Assembly (NCBI GenBank): GCA_021166725.1
Contig: JAJPES010000008.1
Span: 1 to 64,000 of the forward strand
DNA: 64,000 bases
Source of the DNA: Burkholderiaceae bacterium
GTDB taxonomy: Bacteria > Pseudomonadota > Gammaproteobacteria > Burkholderiales > Burkholderiaceae_E
Reading direction: 5' to 3'
Both the position numbers and the translations under genes were made by a program. Within the stretch, counting starts at the first letter, position 1; each line of letters opens with the position of its first letter. A model generated the notes under the pieces. That model ran no database searches. It was not told where the DNA came from and was given only the letters and a program-made list of their open reading frames with translations. Below are positions 22,119 to 30,367 of this stretch, piece after piece.

Positions 22119-22221
22119 GGGTGCGCTGCTCGGCGCGGCGGACCCTCTGCCGCGGACGCGACGATGCGCAGCCCGCGCTTCGCGGGGTTCGCTGCGATGC
22201 TCGCAGCGCCGGCTGCGCGCC

Positions 22222-22270
22222 GAACTCGCTGCTCGAGCTTCGCTCGCCCCGCTCGGACCTTGCCGCGAGA
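22222..22270 (+). repeat. REP-like dyad element shared with 4195-4244
   Basis: gaactcgctgctcgagcttcgctcgc..., followed by ...ttgccgcgag, matches the reverse complement of 4195-4244 (gaactcgcttcgcgagcttcgctcgctgcgctcagacatgccgccgcgag) along nearly its full length. The core cgcttcgcgagcttcgctcg is itself a palindromic GCGAAGC/GCTTCGC repeat. Confidence 0.6.
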
Positions 22271-22293
22271 ATGAAGACGACGCGCACCGGAGT

Positions 22294-22411
22294 GCGCGAA
22301 ATTCGCGCATTCTCGCGTGCGCCTTCGGGATCGCTTAGAGCAACGCGCGAATGGCGAACGATCCCGGCCGCGCCAACCTCCGGGCTGTCCGAAATGTGCG
22401 GGAAACGCGCA
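22294..22411 (+). repeat. Degenerate intergenic repeat, copy 2 (box module)
   Basis: This is the gapless counterpart of 3786-3903, with boxes gcgcgaaattcgcg, aacgcgcga and ccgaaatgtgcgggaaacgcgca at identical spacing. The minus-strand translation of both copies shares CA(L/F)-x-AHFG and RGR, hinting at a decayed coding origin or a shared secondary structure. Confidence 0.6.
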
Positions 22412-22496
22412 CGCGAGCACCGCAGGCGTGCACGCCCTCGCGTGTTCGGGCTCGGGCGCGCGGGCCGATGCGCCGCGGGTACCGCCTGCCGCGCCC

Positions 22497-22946
22497 TCAC
22501 TCCGGCAGCGCAGGCTCCGGTCGATTGTCCGTCACCAGATGCGCCTTCGCCCGCTCGCGCAACGCCGCCTCGAGCGGCACGCTCTGGTTCGTATCGAGCG
22601 CCGCCTGCACCGCCACGCTGTCGCAGGTGGCGAGCATCGCGCCGCTCTCGTCGTCGAACATCTGGTGCAGGAAGCGGAAGTACTTGTCGCCGACCGCCAG
22701 AAAGCCGCTGCGCACCTGCACCAGTTCTCCGCCGCGCAGTTCGCGCATGAACTGGAAGTTCTGCCGGACGATCGCCACGCGCAGCCGCCTGTCCTTCATC
22801 GTCGCCGGCGTCAGCCCGATCGCGTGCAGCAGCAGCCACGTGGCCTGGTCGAAGCGCGAAACGTACATCCGCGAGTTCATGTGGCTCGCCTCGTCGTACT
22901 CGGAGGCAAGGACGACGCCCCGAAAGGTCTTGACCCAGTCGGACAT
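22497..22946 (-). CDS. Hotdog-fold thioesterase family protein
   Basis: A 149-residue protein starting MSDWVKTFRGVVLASEYDEASHMNSRMYVSRFDQATWLLLHAIG. The HMN-x3-Y pattern with an upstream Asp/Glu is the 4HBT/FatB-like hotdog signature. The following beta strands (RLRVAIVRQNFQFMRELRGGELVQVRSGFLAVGDKYFRFLHQMFD) fit a single-domain acyl-CoA or acyl-ACP thioesterase. The ATG at 22946 lies 2 nt after the flavodoxin stop, so the pair is coupled. The ORF track shows it only as the tail of a longer shadow. The substrate is unknown. Confidence 0.82.
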   Translation of the reverse strand: MSDWVKTFRGVVLASEYDEASHMNSRMYVSRFDQATWLLLHAIGLTPATMKDRRLRVAIVRQNFQFMRELRGGELVQVRSGFLAVGDKYFRFLHQMFDDESGAMLATCDSVAVQAALDTNQSVPLEAALRERAKAHLVTDNRPEPALPE

Positions 22947-22948
22947 GA

Positions 22949-23482
22949 CTACTCGCTCCTTTCTCGGTCGGATTGCGAAGACTGCCCGGATCCGCCTGCA
23001 TCCGCCGCGCTCGCGTCGCTGCCCGGCTCGCCGGTCTGCTGCACCCAGTCGAGCGCCCAGGCAGGTGCAACCTCTTCGGGCAGCTCGCCCGAGCTCGCAT
23101 CGTGCTGCAGCATCTCGCCGGCGCGGCGCGCGCCGAGCGACGACAGCAGCTGGTCGAAGCGCGTGCCGCCGTGACAGAAAGTGTCGCCATAGGTGCGATC
23201 GCCAAGCGCGATCACCCCGTACACCACATTCGACAGGTCGGGACGCGACGCCTCCAGGCTGTCGATCAGCTCCTGTGCGTTGTCGGGCACGTTGCCGAAG
23301 CCGTAGGTGGAGGTGCAGACGAGGAAGAAGCCCCCTGCGCCGAAGGCACCGGCGTCGAGCCCGTCCATCATGCGCAACTCGACCTCGGCGCCTCGTGCCT
23401 CGAGCACCTGCTGCACTTCCTGTGCGACCATCTCCGCCGTTCCGGTCATGGTCGCGACGAGGATCGTGAGTGGCGACCGCAT
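22949..23482 (-). CDS. Flavodoxin-domain protein (MioC-like)
   Basis: A 177-residue protein. The FMN phosphate loop is TMTGTAEMVA (residues 11-20), followed by FFLVCTSTYGFGNVPDNAQELIDSL and VIALGDRTYGDTFCHGGTRFDQLLSSLGA, the aromatic flavin-flanking loops of flavodoxins. The closest architecture is the MioC/short-chain flavodoxin group. A 30-residue tail rich in Ser, Asp and Gly (GEPGSDASAADAGGSGQSSQSDRERSE) is probably disordered. Divergent from a ferredoxin/flavodoxin-NADP reductase gene, which could be its electron donor (inference). Confidence 0.88.
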   Translation of the reverse strand: MRSPLTILVATMTGTAEMVAQEVQQVLEARGAEVELRMMDGLDAGAFGAGGFFLVCTSTYGFGNVPDNAQELIDSLEASRPDLSNVVYGVIALGDRTYGDTFCHGGTRFDQLLSSLGARRAGEMLQHDASSGELPEEVAPAWALDWVQQTGEPGSDASAADAGGSGQSSQSDRERSE

Positions 23483-23532
23483 TCCTGCGCTCCTTGTCGC
23501 GATGTTCGTGGGCTGCCGGGATTCGGAGGCAA

Positions 23533-23545
23533 TAATGCGCCATTA
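23533..23545. promoter_or_regulatory. Possible operator dyad between flavodoxin and reductase genes
   Basis: TAATG-CGC-CATTA is a perfect 5-bp-arm dyad in the 105-bp divergent spacer, overlapping AATAAT (23531-23536), which could be the -10 of the reductase gene. It is an AT-rich island in GC-rich DNA. No regulator can be named. Confidence 0.3.
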
Positions 23546-23587
23546 CTGCGCAGCCGACGCGCCTTTTCCCTACGGAACTCCTCGCTT

Positions 23588-24898
23588 GTGAAACATGTCG
23601 CCATCGTCGGCAGCGGTCCGGCCGGCTGCTATCTCGCCGACCAGCTGCTTCGCCTCGTGCCCGATGCACGAGTGGACATCGTCGAGCGCCTTCCGGTTCC
23701 CTTCGGCCTCGTGCGCTACGGCGTCGCGCCCGATCACCAGGGAACGAAGGCCGTCGCGCGACTGCTCGATCGCGTGCTCGCGCGCGACCGGCTGCGTTTC
23801 TTCGGCAATGTCGAGGTCGGCCGCGACGTGCGCCTGGACGAGTTGAGGGAACTCTACGACGCGGTAGTGCTCGCCACCGGCGCGCCGCGTGATCGCCGAC
23901 TCGGCATTCCCGGGGAGTCGCTGCCCGGCGTGATCGGTTCGGCTTCGTTCGTCGGCTGGTACAACGGCCATCCCGACTGCGCTGCGCCGCCGCTGCTCGA
24001 TGTGCGTGAAGCGGTGGTCATCGGCAACGGCAACGTCGCGATCGACGTGGCGCGCGTGCTCGCGAAGAACGCGGCCGAACTCGCCGGCTCGGACCTGTCG
24101 CCGCACGTGCACGAGCGGCTTCTGGCACAGCGGATCGAGACGATCCACATCGTCGGGCGACGCGGTCCGGCAGACGCGAAGTTCACCCGGGCCGAACTCG
24201 CCGAACTGGGCAAGCTCGCCAACGCACGCCCGATCATCGCCGAGCCGCAGGCGCTTGCCGAAGCGCAGCGCGCGCTCGCCGCGGCGCACAACCCCGACAA
24301 CGCGCAGTCGCCCGAACACTCGCGGACCTCGGGCGAAGCCGCGGCGATCGTCGAAGTGCTGAGCGGTTTCGCGCAGGCGCCGGATGTACGCGAGACCGCC
24401 GTGCGTATCGTCTTTCATTTCGGTGCGACGCCGCTCGCCTTCGAGGGAGGCGAGCGTCTCGAAGCGGTGCGCTTCGCGCGCGCGGGCATCGAGCCGCTCG
24501 TGCTGCCCGCGCAACTCGCCGTCAGCTGCATCGGCTACCAGGCGATCGACTGCTGCACGGCGACGCCGAACGCGGGTGTGTTCGCAAACGAGGGCGCGTG
24601 CATCGAAGACGGACTCTTCGTCACCGGATGGGCCGGCCGCGGTCCGTCGGGCACCATTCCGACCAATCGCACCGAGGCGCAGCGCGTCGCGCAGCGCATC
24701 GTTGCCGAGCTGGACGATCACGGCCGCGGCGGCGGCGAAGCGCTCGCCGCAAGGCTCGCGGCACGCGGCGTTCGCGTGGTCGACCACGCGGGGTGGCGGC
24801 GCATCGATGCAGCCGAGCTCGCGCGTGCGGGCGCCGATCGCTGTCGGCACAAGTTCGAGTCGATCGAAGCGATGCTCGAGGCATCGAGCGCGCGCTGA
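23588..24898 (+). CDS. FAD-dependent ferredoxin/flavodoxin-NADP+ reductase, adrenodoxin-reductase (FprA) type
   Basis: A 436-residue flavoenzyme. I choose the GTG at 23588 because the dinucleotide fold VAIVGSGPAGCYLADQLLR follows four residues later and upstream codons are shadow sequence. PFGLVRYGVAPDHQGTKAV and VIGNGNVAIDVARVLAK (NADP fold) are hallmarks of the adrenodoxin-reductase/FprA family, with GRRGPADAKFTRAELAELG and WAGRGPSGTIPTNRTEA. It transfers electrons between NADPH and a small iron-sulfur or flavin carrier. The neighbouring flavodoxin gene is a candidate partner. Confidence 0.9.
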   Translation: MKHVAIVGSGPAGCYLADQLLRLVPDARVDIVERLPVPFGLVRYGVAPDHQGTKAVARLLDRVLARDRLRFFGNVEVGRDVRLDELRELYDAVVLATGAPRDRRLGIPGESLPGVIGSASFVGWYNGHPDCAAPPLLDVREAVVIGNGNVAIDVARVLAKNAAELAGSDLSPHVHERLLAQRIETIHIVGRRGPADAKFTRAELAELGKLANARPIIAEPQALAEAQRALAAAHNPDNAQSPEHSRTSGEAAAIVEVLSGFAQAPDVRETAVRIVFHFGATPLAFEGGERLEAVRFARAGIEPLVLPAQLAVSCIGYQAIDCCTATPNAGVFANEGACIEDGLFVTGWAGRGPSGTIPTNRTEAQRVAQRIVAELDDHGRGGGEALAARLAARGVRVVDHAGWRRIDAAELARAGADRCRHKFESIEAMLEASSAR

Positions 24899-24929
24899 GC
24901 GAAGCGCGTGGAGGTGACGAACCCGGACG

Positions 24930-26531
24930 TCAACGCGTCGGACGGCTCTTCATCCGGTACATGTCCTCGTCGGCGCGCGCGAGCAGTGTGTCGATCGTGT
25001 CCTGCGGCGTTGCCTCGGCGAGTCCGACGCTGATGTCGACCTCGATGCCGGTCGCCAGTTCATGCCAGGCGAACCGGCGAACGGCGCCGCGCAGCCGCTC
25101 GCACGCCAGGCGCGCGCTTTGAAGATCGGCGTTGGCGAAGACGATCACGAATTCGTCGCCGGCCATACGTGCCGGGAGATCGCCCTGTCGCAGGTGGGCG
25201 CGCAGCAGCGCAGCGAGCGACTGCAGCACGCGGTCGCCCACCGCATGGGAATGCCGATCGTTGATCTCCTTGAAGCGGTCGACGTCGAGCAGCGCGATCG
25301 CCGGGCCTCGTCGAGCGGCGCGCGCGAGCGCGGCGGCGATGCATTGCTCGAGCTGCCGTCGGTTCGGCAGCGCCGTGAGCGGATCCTCGAGCGACCACTG
25401 TTCGAGCCGGCGCGATTCGACTTCCAATTCGCGCAACTGCTGCGAGCGATGACGCAGCTCGAGCTGGCGCTGCGCCACGCGATCGTGATGCTCGAGGCTC
25501 TCCCGGCGAATCTCGATGTCGCGTCGCGCCAGCGCGCGAAGCTCGGCGAGCGCCTCGCGGCTGCGGCCTTGCGCGTCGAGCACGTCGCTCGCCAGCATGC
25601 GGCCGGTGCGCGCGAGCTGTTCGTGCTCCACCGACAGCGCGACGTCGATCATCGCGCGCATTGAGGCCACAGCCGCCTGAAGGTCGCCTCGAGAACGCGC
25701 CACCTCGCTTTGCGCCCACATCGCGATCGCATGCAACCACGACGTGCGCGCATGCCTGGCCGCGCATGCGGCCACCCGCATCGCCTGCGAATCGGCTTGT
25801 GCGATGTCGCCGCGCCATGCGGCGGCGATGCATTCCGTGAAGGCGAGCAGCGCACCCGGCGTGGGCTCGGCATCGTTGTCGAGTCGCGCGATGTGTACGT
25901 CCTGCACCAGGCGGCGGCATGCCTGCAGCGCCTGCTCGAGCAGCGTGCCGTCGGCCGGATGGGAATACAGGTGACGTTCGATGCTGGCGCGAACGATCTC
26001 GCCGTAGCAGCGGTTCAGTCGCGACGGGAAGGTCGCCGCCTCGCCGCAACGTGCCGCGTGGTCGACCGCCTCGTCCAGCGCGTCGGCGGAGCGATCGAAG
26101 TCGCCGTTGGCGATCAACGCAATTGCGCGTGCGTTGTGCGCCGACGCCAGCAACCGCGCGTCGCCTTGCGTCTGCGCGAGCGCTGCTGCCATGATGGCGG
26201 AAGTCACCGCCAGCTCGTTGCGTCGCAGGCAGCTGGCCACGTACGAGTAGATGACGAGCGATCGCGCCTCGCCGGCAGCGTCGCCCGCCTGCTCGAAGAG
26301 GTTGACTGCCCGGTGGGCAGCACGGTGCGCACTGCGCAGCCGCGAGACGAAGGTGTCGACACGCGCGATGCGCAGCAGCGCCTCGGCCTGGCCCTGCGCG
26401 TCGCCTGCTTCGGCCGCGAGCTGCGCAGCGGCGACCGCGCAGGCGCGGGCGTGGTCGTGCTCGCCGCGGCGCAACGCGCCGTCGGCCCGCTCGAGGTGGG
26501 CGCGCGTGTCTTCGAAGCGCCGGTCGATCAA
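24930..26531 (-). CDS. TPR-like sensor with C-terminal diguanylate cyclase (GGDEF) domain
   Basis: A 533-residue, apparently cytoplasmic protein: no signal peptide or membrane segment is seen. Residues 1-340 are Ala-rich paired helices with TPR character (AEAGDAQGQAEALLRIARVDTF, AGDAAGEARSLVIYSYVASC). A coiled-coil linker (HHDRVAQRQLELRHRSQQLRELEVESRRLEQ) leads into the GGDEF domain, LTALPNRRQLEQ to the end. The catalytic loop reads AGDEF (457-461), and RQGD (448-451) is placed exactly where the c-di-GMP inhibitory I-site RxxD belongs. Activity is likely, with product inhibition. Confidence 0.9.
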   Translation of the reverse strand: MIDRRFEDTRAHLERADGALRRGEHDHARACAVAAAQLAAEAGDAQGQAEALLRIARVDTFVSRLRSAHRAAHRAVNLFEQAGDAAGEARSLVIYSYVASCLRRNELAVTSAIMAAALAQTQGDARLLASAHNARAIALIANGDFDRSADALDEAVDHAARCGEAATFPSRLNRCYGEIVRASIERHLYSHPADGTLLEQALQACRRLVQDVHIARLDNDAEPTPGALLAFTECIAAAWRGDIAQADSQAMRVAACAARHARTSWLHAIAMWAQSEVARSRGDLQAAVASMRAMIDVALSVEHEQLARTGRMLASDVLDAQGRSREALAELRALARRDIEIRRESLEHHDRVAQRQLELRHRSQQLRELEVESRRLEQWSLEDPLTALPNRRQLEQCIAAALARAARRGPAIALLDVDRFKEINDRHSHAVGDRVLQSLAALLRAHLRQGDLPARMAGDEFVIVFANADLQSARLACERLRGAVRRFAWHELATGIEVDISVGLAEATPQDTIDTLLARADEDMYRMKSRPTR

Positions 26532-26614
26532 GATGACTCCCGCCTGCTTTGGTTCACCGTTCCGCTTCTAGCACCGCGGGGGTCACCCCGAAGGAGCGGT
26601 GTTTCACGCCCGCC

Positions 26615-26632
26615 ATAGGCCTTTCGGCCTAT
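26615..26632. other. Short stem-loop upstream of the aldehyde dehydrogenase
   Basis: ATAGGCC-TTTC-GGCCTAT is a perfect 7-bp hairpin in the 211-bp divergent spacer between the GGDEF and aldehyde dehydrogenase genes, about 110 nt before the latter's ATG. The rest of the spacer shows a GGGGTCACCCC dyad and a C-rich run; no clear promoter was found. Confidence 0.4.
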
Positions 26633-26742
26633 TGCGGCTTCGCTGTCCGACGTGCGCCGGATTTCGGCAGCCGAGCGGCAGCCAGCCTGTACCCTTGCCC
26701 CTTCCCCTTGTACGGGCCTGCCTGCATTTGCGAGGTGCGACG

Positions 26743-28320
26743 ATGGACACGGCAAGCGATTTCCGGCTCACCTACTCGACGATGTTCGATCCGCCCCCGG
26801 AGCTGCACGAGCGCTTCGACGCGGCGCTCTCGCAGGTATCGGGCGGCCTGGGCGCCGACCACGCGATGTTCGTCGACGGCTGCGAACGACACGCCGCATC
26901 GAGCTACGAGCTTCGTTCGCCGATCGACCGCGACCGGCTGATCGGCCGTTTCGCCGCCGGGCGGACCGAGGACGTGGACGCGGCGGTGCACGCCGCGCAG
27001 CGCGCCTATCCGGGTTGGTCGCACACGCCGTGGCCCGAACGCGTGGCGACGCTGCGCCGCGTGGCGGCGCTGATCGAGCAACGCGTCTACCCGATCGCTG
27101 CGGCGATGGCGATCGAGGTGGGCAAGAACCGGATGGAGGCGCTCGGCGAAGTCCAGGAGACGGCGGACCTGTTCCGCTGGTACTGCGACCAGTTCGAGCA
27201 GAACGACGGCTTTCGCCGCCAACTGCCGCACGACCCGCTGAAGGGCTTCGTCAGCCGCAACCGGACGGCGCTGCGTCCCTACGGCGTATGGGCGGTGATC
27301 GCGCCTTTCAACTTCCCGTTCGCGCTCGCCGGCGGCCCGATCGGGGCGGCGCTGGTCGCCGGCAACACGGTCGTCTTCAAGGTCGCGAGCGCCGCTTCGC
27401 TGTGCGGCCAGCTGCTGATGAAGGCGCTGCACGACGCAGGCGTTCCGCCCGGCGTCGCCAACCTGGTCAGCGGCGCCGGCGCGCAAGCCGGCGAAGCGCT
27501 GGTCGGGCATCCGGCAGTCGCCGGGATCACCTTCACCGGGTCGTACGAAGTCGGCATGGGGATCGTGCGCCGCTTCGCTCAACAGCGCTGGCCGCGACCG
27601 TGCATCGCCGAAATGGGCGGCAAGAACGCGGCGATCGTCAGTCGCAACGCCGACCTGGAACGCGCCGCCACCGGCATCTGGCGCTCGGCCTTCGGGCTGC
27701 AGGGCCAGAAATGCTCGGCCTGCTCGCGCGTGCTCGTCGAGCGCGAGGCGGCCGCCGAATTGCGCGAGCGTCTCGTCGTGGCGGCCGAAGCGATCGCGGT
27801 GGGCGATCCCACCAAGCGAGTCAACTGGATGGGGCCCGTCATCGACGAGCGCGCCCAGGCCCGCTTTCGGCGCTGCGTCGAGCGGCTGAAGGAGGTCGGA
27901 CGCATCTACGCTGGTGGACGCGTGCTCGACGAGGGAGCGCTGGCACGCGGCTGCTTCGTCGCCCCCACCGTGGCGCAGGCGCCGCGCGACGACGCGCTGT
28001 GGCGCGACGAGCAGTTCCTGCCGCTGGTACTGGTGAGCGAGGTGGATTCGCTCGACGAGGCGATTGACGAAGCAAACCGCTCCGACTACGGACTTACGGC
28101 GGGCTTCTACGGTGCGCCCGACGAAGCGCGACGCTTCCTCGACGAGGTCGAAGCCGGCGTCGTCTACGTGAACCGCCCGCAGGGCGCGACGACCGGCGCC
28201 TGGCCCGGCTACCAGCCCTTCGGCGGCTGGAAGGCGAGCGGCACCACCGGCAAGGCGATCGGCTCGTTCTGGTACCTGCCGCTTTACCTGCGCGAGCAGT
28301 CGCAGACGATCGTCGAGTAA
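26743..28320 (+). CDS. Aldehyde dehydrogenase, RocA/1-pyrroline-5-carboxylate dehydrogenase type
   Basis: A 525-residue NAD(P)-dependent enzyme. The ATG at 26743 (MDTASDFRLTYSTMFDPP) has GAGG 8 nt upstream. WAVIAPFNFPFAL, GNTVVFKVAS and FTGSYEVGMGIV form the cofactor fold; EMGGKN gives the catalytic Glu; GLQGQKCSACSRVLVE gives the catalytic Cys in the RocA context. It would oxidise glutamate-gamma-semialdehyde to glutamate in proline/arginine catabolism. No putA or rocD is nearby, so the substrate rests on motif similarity only. Its TAA is the first base triplet of the terminator palindrome. Confidence 0.85.
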   Translation: MDTASDFRLTYSTMFDPPPELHERFDAALSQVSGGLGADHAMFVDGCERHAASSYELRSPIDRDRLIGRFAAGRTEDVDAAVHAAQRAYPGWSHTPWPERVATLRRVAALIEQRVYPIAAAMAIEVGKNRMEALGEVQETADLFRWYCDQFEQNDGFRRQLPHDPLKGFVSRNRTALRPYGVWAVIAPFNFPFALAGGPIGAALVAGNTVVFKVASAASLCGQLLMKALHDAGVPPGVANLVSGAGAQAGEALVGHPAVAGITFTGSYEVGMGIVRRFAQQRWPRPCIAEMGGKNAAIVSRNADLERAATGIWRSAFGLQGQKCSACSRVLVEREAAAELRERLVVAAEAIAVGDPTKRVNWMGPVIDERAQARFRRCVERLKEVGRIYAGGRVLDEGALARGCFVAPTVAQAPRDDALWRDEQFLPLVLVSEVDSLDEAIDEANRSDYGLTAGFYGAPDEARRFLDEVEAGVVYVNRPQGATTGAWPGYQPFGGWKASGTTGKAIGSFWYLPLYLREQSQTIVE

Positions 28321-28381
28321 AAAAACGGGGTCAGACCACGGTTTCGCTGAAGCGAAACCGTGGTCTGACCCCGTTTTTTTA
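28318..28381. terminator. Bidirectional terminator: perfect 31-bp palindrome containing both stop codons
   Basis: TAAAAAAACGGGGTCAGACC... (28318-28348) is an exact reverse complement of 28351-28381, with a 2-nt centre. A GC-rich stem flanked by A7 and T7 makes an intrinsic terminator in both directions. The TAA of the aldehyde dehydrogenase (28318-28320) and the TAA of livM (28381-28379) are the outer ends of the two arms. Confidence 0.93.
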
Positions 28382-29368
28382 CAGCGGCTTGCGCAGCAGG
28401 TGGGCGATCTCGCCGACGATACCGCGACGGAAGGCCAGCACGCACAGCACGAAGATCGCGCCCTGCACGATCGTCACCCAGGCGCCGATCTGCGCGAGAT
28501 AGTTCTGCATCGTGATGATCACGGCCGCACCGACCACCGGACCGAACAGCGTGCCCAGGCCGCCGACCAGCGTCATCAGCACCACCTCGCCCGACATCGT
28601 CCAGTAGACGTCGGTGAGCGATGCGAGTTGGAAGACCAGCGCCTTGGTCGCGCCCGCCAGCCCCGACAGCGTGCCCGACAGAATGTACGCGACGAGCTTG
28701 TACCGATCGGTGTCGTAGCCGAGCGAAGTCGCGCGCGGCTCGTTCTCGCGGATCGCCTTGAGCACCTGCCCGAACGGCGAATGCACGATGCGCCAGATCA
28801 ACAGGAAGCCGCAGAAGAAGACGACGAAGACGAGCGTGTACATCGCCACCGTGTCGTTCAGGTCTACGAGGCCGAACAGCTTGCCGCGCGGTACGCCCTG
28901 GATGCCGTCTTCGCCGTGCGTGAACGGCGTCTGCAGATAGAAGAAGTAGACCATCTGCGCCAGCGCGAGCGTGATCATCGCGAAATAGATGCCCTGGCGA
29001 CGGATGGCGAGCAGTCCGGTGACCCAGCCGAGCAGGGCCGAACAGGCGGTGCCGAAGACGATCGCCAGTTCGGGCGTGAAACCCCACACCTTCGCCGCAT
29101 GCGCCGTCGCGTAGCCGGCGGTGCCGAGGAACATCGCGTGCCCGAAGGACAGCAGCCCGCCGAAGCCGATGAGCAGGTTGAATGCACACGCGAACAGCGC
29201 GAAGCACATCACCTTCATCAGGAACACCGGATAGACGGCCAGCGGCAGCAGCACGAAGATCGCCGCCATCAGCACGAGCGCGTAACGCTGGTAACTGGTG
29301 TCGGCCTGCACGTGCAGGTGCGTCTTCGCGCCGGCCGGCGGCGCGAGCGTGGTGGTGTCGTTCGCCAT
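28379..29368 (-). CDS. livM: Branched-chain amino-acid type ABC permease LivM
   Basis: A 329-residue inner-membrane permease. The ATG at 29368 (MANDTTTLAPPAGAKTHLHV) opens a short hydrophilic N-terminus before eight to ten helices. LIGFGGLLSFGHAMFLGTAGYATA, AIRRQGIYFAMITLALAQMVYF, and GQVLKAIRENEPRATSLGYDTDRYKLVAYILSGTLSGLAGA (the EAA-like loop contacting the ATPase) are LivM signatures. It pairs with LivH as the translocation pore. It is the last gene of livGFKHM and 11 nt after livH. Confidence 0.93.
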   Translation of the reverse strand: MANDTTTLAPPAGAKTHLHVQADTSYQRYALVLMAAIFVLLPLAVYPVFLMKVMCFALFACAFNLLIGFGGLLSFGHAMFLGTAGYATAHAAKVWGFTPELAIVFGTACSALLGWVTGLLAIRRQGIYFAMITLALAQMVYFFYLQTPFTHGEDGIQGVPRGKLFGLVDLNDTVAMYTLVFVVFFCGFLLIWRIVHSPFGQVLKAIRENEPRATSLGYDTDRYKLVAYILSGTLSGLAGATKALVFQLASLTDVYWTMSGEVVLMTLVGGLGTLFGPVVGAAVIITMQNYLAQIGAWVTIVQGAIFVLCVLAFRRGIVGEIAHLLRKPL

Positions 29369-29379
29369 TAGCGCGGGAC

Positions 29380-30264
29380 CTACTTCTGCGTGCCGAACAG
29401 GCCGGCCGGCTTGATCAACAGGACGATCGCCATGATCACGAAGATCACGGTGTTCGACGCCTCGGGGTAGAAGACCTTGGTGAGTCCCTCGATCAGGCCG
29501 AGTCCGAAGCCGGTGACGATGGAACCCAGGATCGACCCCATCCCCCCGATGACGACGACGGCGAACACGACGATGATCAGGTGCTCGCCCATCTGCGGGC
29601 TGACCTGGTAGATCGGCGCGGCCATCACGCCGCCGAAGCCCGCGAGCGCCACGCCGAATCCGTAGGTGAGCGTGATCATGCGCGGCACGTTGATGCCGAA
29701 GGCCTGCACCAGCTGCGGGTTCTCGGTGGCCGCCCGCAGGTACGCGCCCAGGCGGGTGCGTTCGATCATGAACCAGGTGCCCAGGCACACGACGACCGAC
29801 GCCACAATGACCCAGGCACGGTAGTTCGGCAGGAACATGAAGCCCAGGTTCTGCGAACCGGTGAGCGCGGACGGAATCGGATACGGCTCGCCCGAGGAGC
29901 CGAACCAGTTGCGAAACAGCCCCTGGATGATCAGCGCCAGTCCGAAGGTGAGCAGCAGTCCGTACAGATGGTCGAGCTTGTAGAGCCTGGCGAGCATCGT
30001 GCGCTCGATGACCATGCCGATCGCGCCGACGATGATCGGCGCGACGAGCAGCGCCCACCAGTAGTTGATGCCCAGTCGCGACAGCAGCAGATATGCGGTG
30101 AACGCGCCCAGCATGTACAGCGCGCCGTGCGCGAAATTGATGATGTTCAGCAGGCCGAAGATCACGGCGAGGCCGAGCGACAACAGCGCGTAGAACGAAC
30201 CGTTGATCAGGCCGATCAGCAACTGTCCGAACAGCGCGACGGTCGGTATACCGAATATTTCCAT
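29380..30264 (-). CDS. livH: Branched-chain amino-acid type ABC permease LivH
   Basis: A 294-residue permease with about eight membrane segments, beginning MEIFGIPTVALFGQLLIGLINGSFYALLSLGLAVIFGLLNIINFAHGALYMLGA, the canonical LivH N-terminus. GAYLRAATENPQLVQAFGINVPRMITLTYGFG is the ATPase-coupling loop. It follows livK after a 103-nt gap that holds a strong hairpin, the usual arrangement giving more binding protein than permease. Confidence 0.94.
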   Translation of the reverse strand: MEIFGIPTVALFGQLLIGLINGSFYALLSLGLAVIFGLLNIINFAHGALYMLGAFTAYLLLSRLGINYWWALLVAPIIVGAIGMVIERTMLARLYKLDHLYGLLLTFGLALIIQGLFRNWFGSSGEPYPIPSALTGSQNLGFMFLPNYRAWVIVASVVVCLGTWFMIERTRLGAYLRAATENPQLVQAFGINVPRMITLTYGFGVALAGFGGVMAAPIYQVSPQMGEHLIIVVFAVVVIGGMGSILGSIVTGFGLGLIEGLTKVFYPEASNTVIFVIMAIVLLIKPAGLFGTQK

Positions 30265-30292
30265 CGAGTCTGCGATCGAGTGCGGAATCAGC

Positions 30293-30318
30293 CGGGGAGC
30301 CGCCTAACCGGCTCCCCG
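30293..30318 (-). terminator. Intercistronic hairpin between livK and livH
   Basis: CGGGGAGCCG (30293-30302) and CGGCTCCCCG (30309-30318) form a perfect 10-bp stem with a 6-nt loop, 49 nt after the livK stop. No U-run follows. It probably protects the livK message or partly attenuates read-through into livHM. Confidence 0.6.
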
Positions 30319-30367
30319 CGTGTCGTTGGCTGCACCCGGCAAGCCGGGCGCAGCGAGCAGGAACAGC

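Larger units (their letters stand above)
22119..22496. other. 378-bp convergent intergenic region with repeat copies
   Basis: Between the acyl-CoA dehydrogenase (+) and the thioesterase (-) there is no credible gene. The interval holds a second copy of the dyad element (22222-22270) and of the 118-bp box module (22294-22411) also found at 3.8-4.2 kb. The same position between convergent genes is notable. Confidence 0.65.
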
